DNA of 5,149 nucleotides. It comes from an uncultured Oscillospiraceae bacterium. GTDB lineage: Bacteria > Bacillota > Clostridia > Oscillospirales > Oscillospiraceae. Every line of letters starts with the position of its first letter. Positions within the stretch are counted from its first letter, which is position 1. The stretch is from positions 1 to 5,149 of the forward strand of contig CAJUCA010000115.1 in assembly GCA_910585265.1 (NCBI GenBank). The letters are read 5' to 3'. Shown here piece by piece: positions 4,892 through 5,149 of this stretch. The notes under the pieces are model-generated. The model saw only the letters and a program-made list of their open reading frames with translations. It was not told the origin of the DNA and made no database searches. A program made the translations under genes and the position numbers.

Positions 4892-4923
4892 ATTATAAAC
4901 TATCCCATCATAGGGAGAGTCAA
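4892..4923 (-). promoter_or_regulatory. MerR-type promoter and operator of the receiver-like gene
   Basis: TTGACT (4918-4923) and TATAAT (4892-4897) are strong hexamers with a 20-bp spacer. That spacing is poor for unaided polymerase and diagnostic of MerR activation. The spacer is filled by a dyad at 4899-4920: ACTATCCC, 6 nt, GGGAGAGT, with one mismatch in 8-bp arms. The same pattern stands in front of the MATE operon, so the adjacent MerR protein is the likely activator. Confidence 0.75.
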
Positions 4924-4981
4924 TAGGCTGAATGAATTTTCTTTTTGTCCCTCCTTTTCCTCCCATTTGACAACGAAGCTA

Positions 4982-5018
4982 AAAACGTCTGCACTGCATA
5001 GAACAGTGCAGACGTTTT
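4982..5018. terminator. Perfect 15-bp hairpin terminator
   Basis: AAAACGTCTGCACTG (4982-4996) and CAGTGCAGACGTTTT (5004-5018) pair without mismatch around a 7-nt loop. The A/T ends supply a T run on both strands, so it can end transcription either way. It most probably ends the minus-strand tnpV-like transcript, whose stop is 28 nt away. It insulates the receiver-like gene promoter. Confidence 0.8.
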
Positions 5019-5045
5019 CTTTCAAAAGACAAAAGAATTGGGCAT

Positions 5046-5149
5046 TTAGCTGAATATCAGTTCTGCAAAAATGATTTCCTCCACCTGAGCCTTGCAGCAA
5101 TTCATCAGCCCCACCCAGCGCATGGGATCGCGGGCTTTCAAATCCTCGG
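5046..5149 (-). CDS. TnpV-like transposon-encoded protein, C-terminal fragment at window edge
   Basis: The minus frame entering at the right edge ends with TAA at 5046-5048 and gives 33 residues: E-D-L-K-A-R-D-P-M-R-W-V-G-L-M-N, then about ten residues, then V-E-E-I-I-F-A-E-L-I-F-S. The order D-x-M-x-W-V-G-x-M-N followed by a run ending E-E-I-x(3)-E-L-I matches my recollection of the C-terminus of TnpV, first named in Tn4451 and common in Clostridia mobilizable and conjugative elements. Its molecular role is not established to my knowledge. The rest of the gene lies outside the window. A strong terminator follows. Confidence 0.65.
   Translation of the reverse strand, partial: EDLKARDPMRWVGLMNCCKAQVEEIIFAELIFS

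Noticed and set aside
4900..5100. Minus-strand 66-codon frame
   Set aside because: It runs through the perfect terminator hairpin and overlaps the tnpV-like C-terminus in another frame. No ribosome binding site or recognisable sequence.
1..5149. CRISPR array, tRNA or rRNA gene, insertion-sequence ends
   Set aside because: No regularly spaced direct repeats, no tRNA-like cloverleaf, no rRNA-like sequence and no terminal inverted repeats with target duplication were seen on reading both strands.

Overview
The window looks like accessory DNA from a Gram-positive, Clostridia-type gut bacterium (Oscillospiraceae or Lachnospiraceae in character). It probably lies inside an integrative/conjugative or mobilizable element. 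The grounds are strong AGGAGG-type ribosome binding sites, a cluster of small sigma-70 region-4-like regulators typical of such elements, a TnpV-like C-terminus at the right edge, and a drug-efflux cargo in between. No host gene or attachment site is visible, so the element's ends are not in the window.

Left part (1-1410, minus strand). Three tandem small genes encode related region-4-type regulators, in transcription order 1129-728, 624-172 and 164 to beyond the window edge. Upstream lies a long regulatory leader (about 1130-1430): a candidate promoter, an unlisted 13-codon leader peptide with a strong Shine-Dalgarno (SD), mutually exclusive hairpins, a Rho-independent terminator, and a 12-bp hairpin that buries the SD of the first regulator gene. 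A second pair of competing hairpins precedes the second regulator. I read this as an attenuation system gating the element's regulators. That is inference.

Middle (1498-4469). A minus-strand operon encodes a 38-aa membrane protein missed by length-filtered ORF calling, then a MepA-like MATE efflux pump, then a cytidylate-kinase-like protein, all overlapping or closely spaced. A BmrR-type MerR regulator is divergent from it on the plus strand. The divergent promoters share their -10 region, and a dyad matching a BmrR-type operator lies next to it.

Right part (4470-5149). Converging on merR is a minus-strand gene for a receiver-like protein lacking an output domain. Its promoter has the MerR hallmark (TTGACT, 20-bp spacer, TATAAT) and the spacer is filled by a dyad closely matching the one at merR. 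The MerR protein therefore probably controls the pump operon, itself and the receiver-like gene: drug enters, MerR activates, and MATE, kinase and receiver-like protein are made. A perfect 15-bp hairpin terminator and the C-terminal end of a tnpV-like gene close the window.
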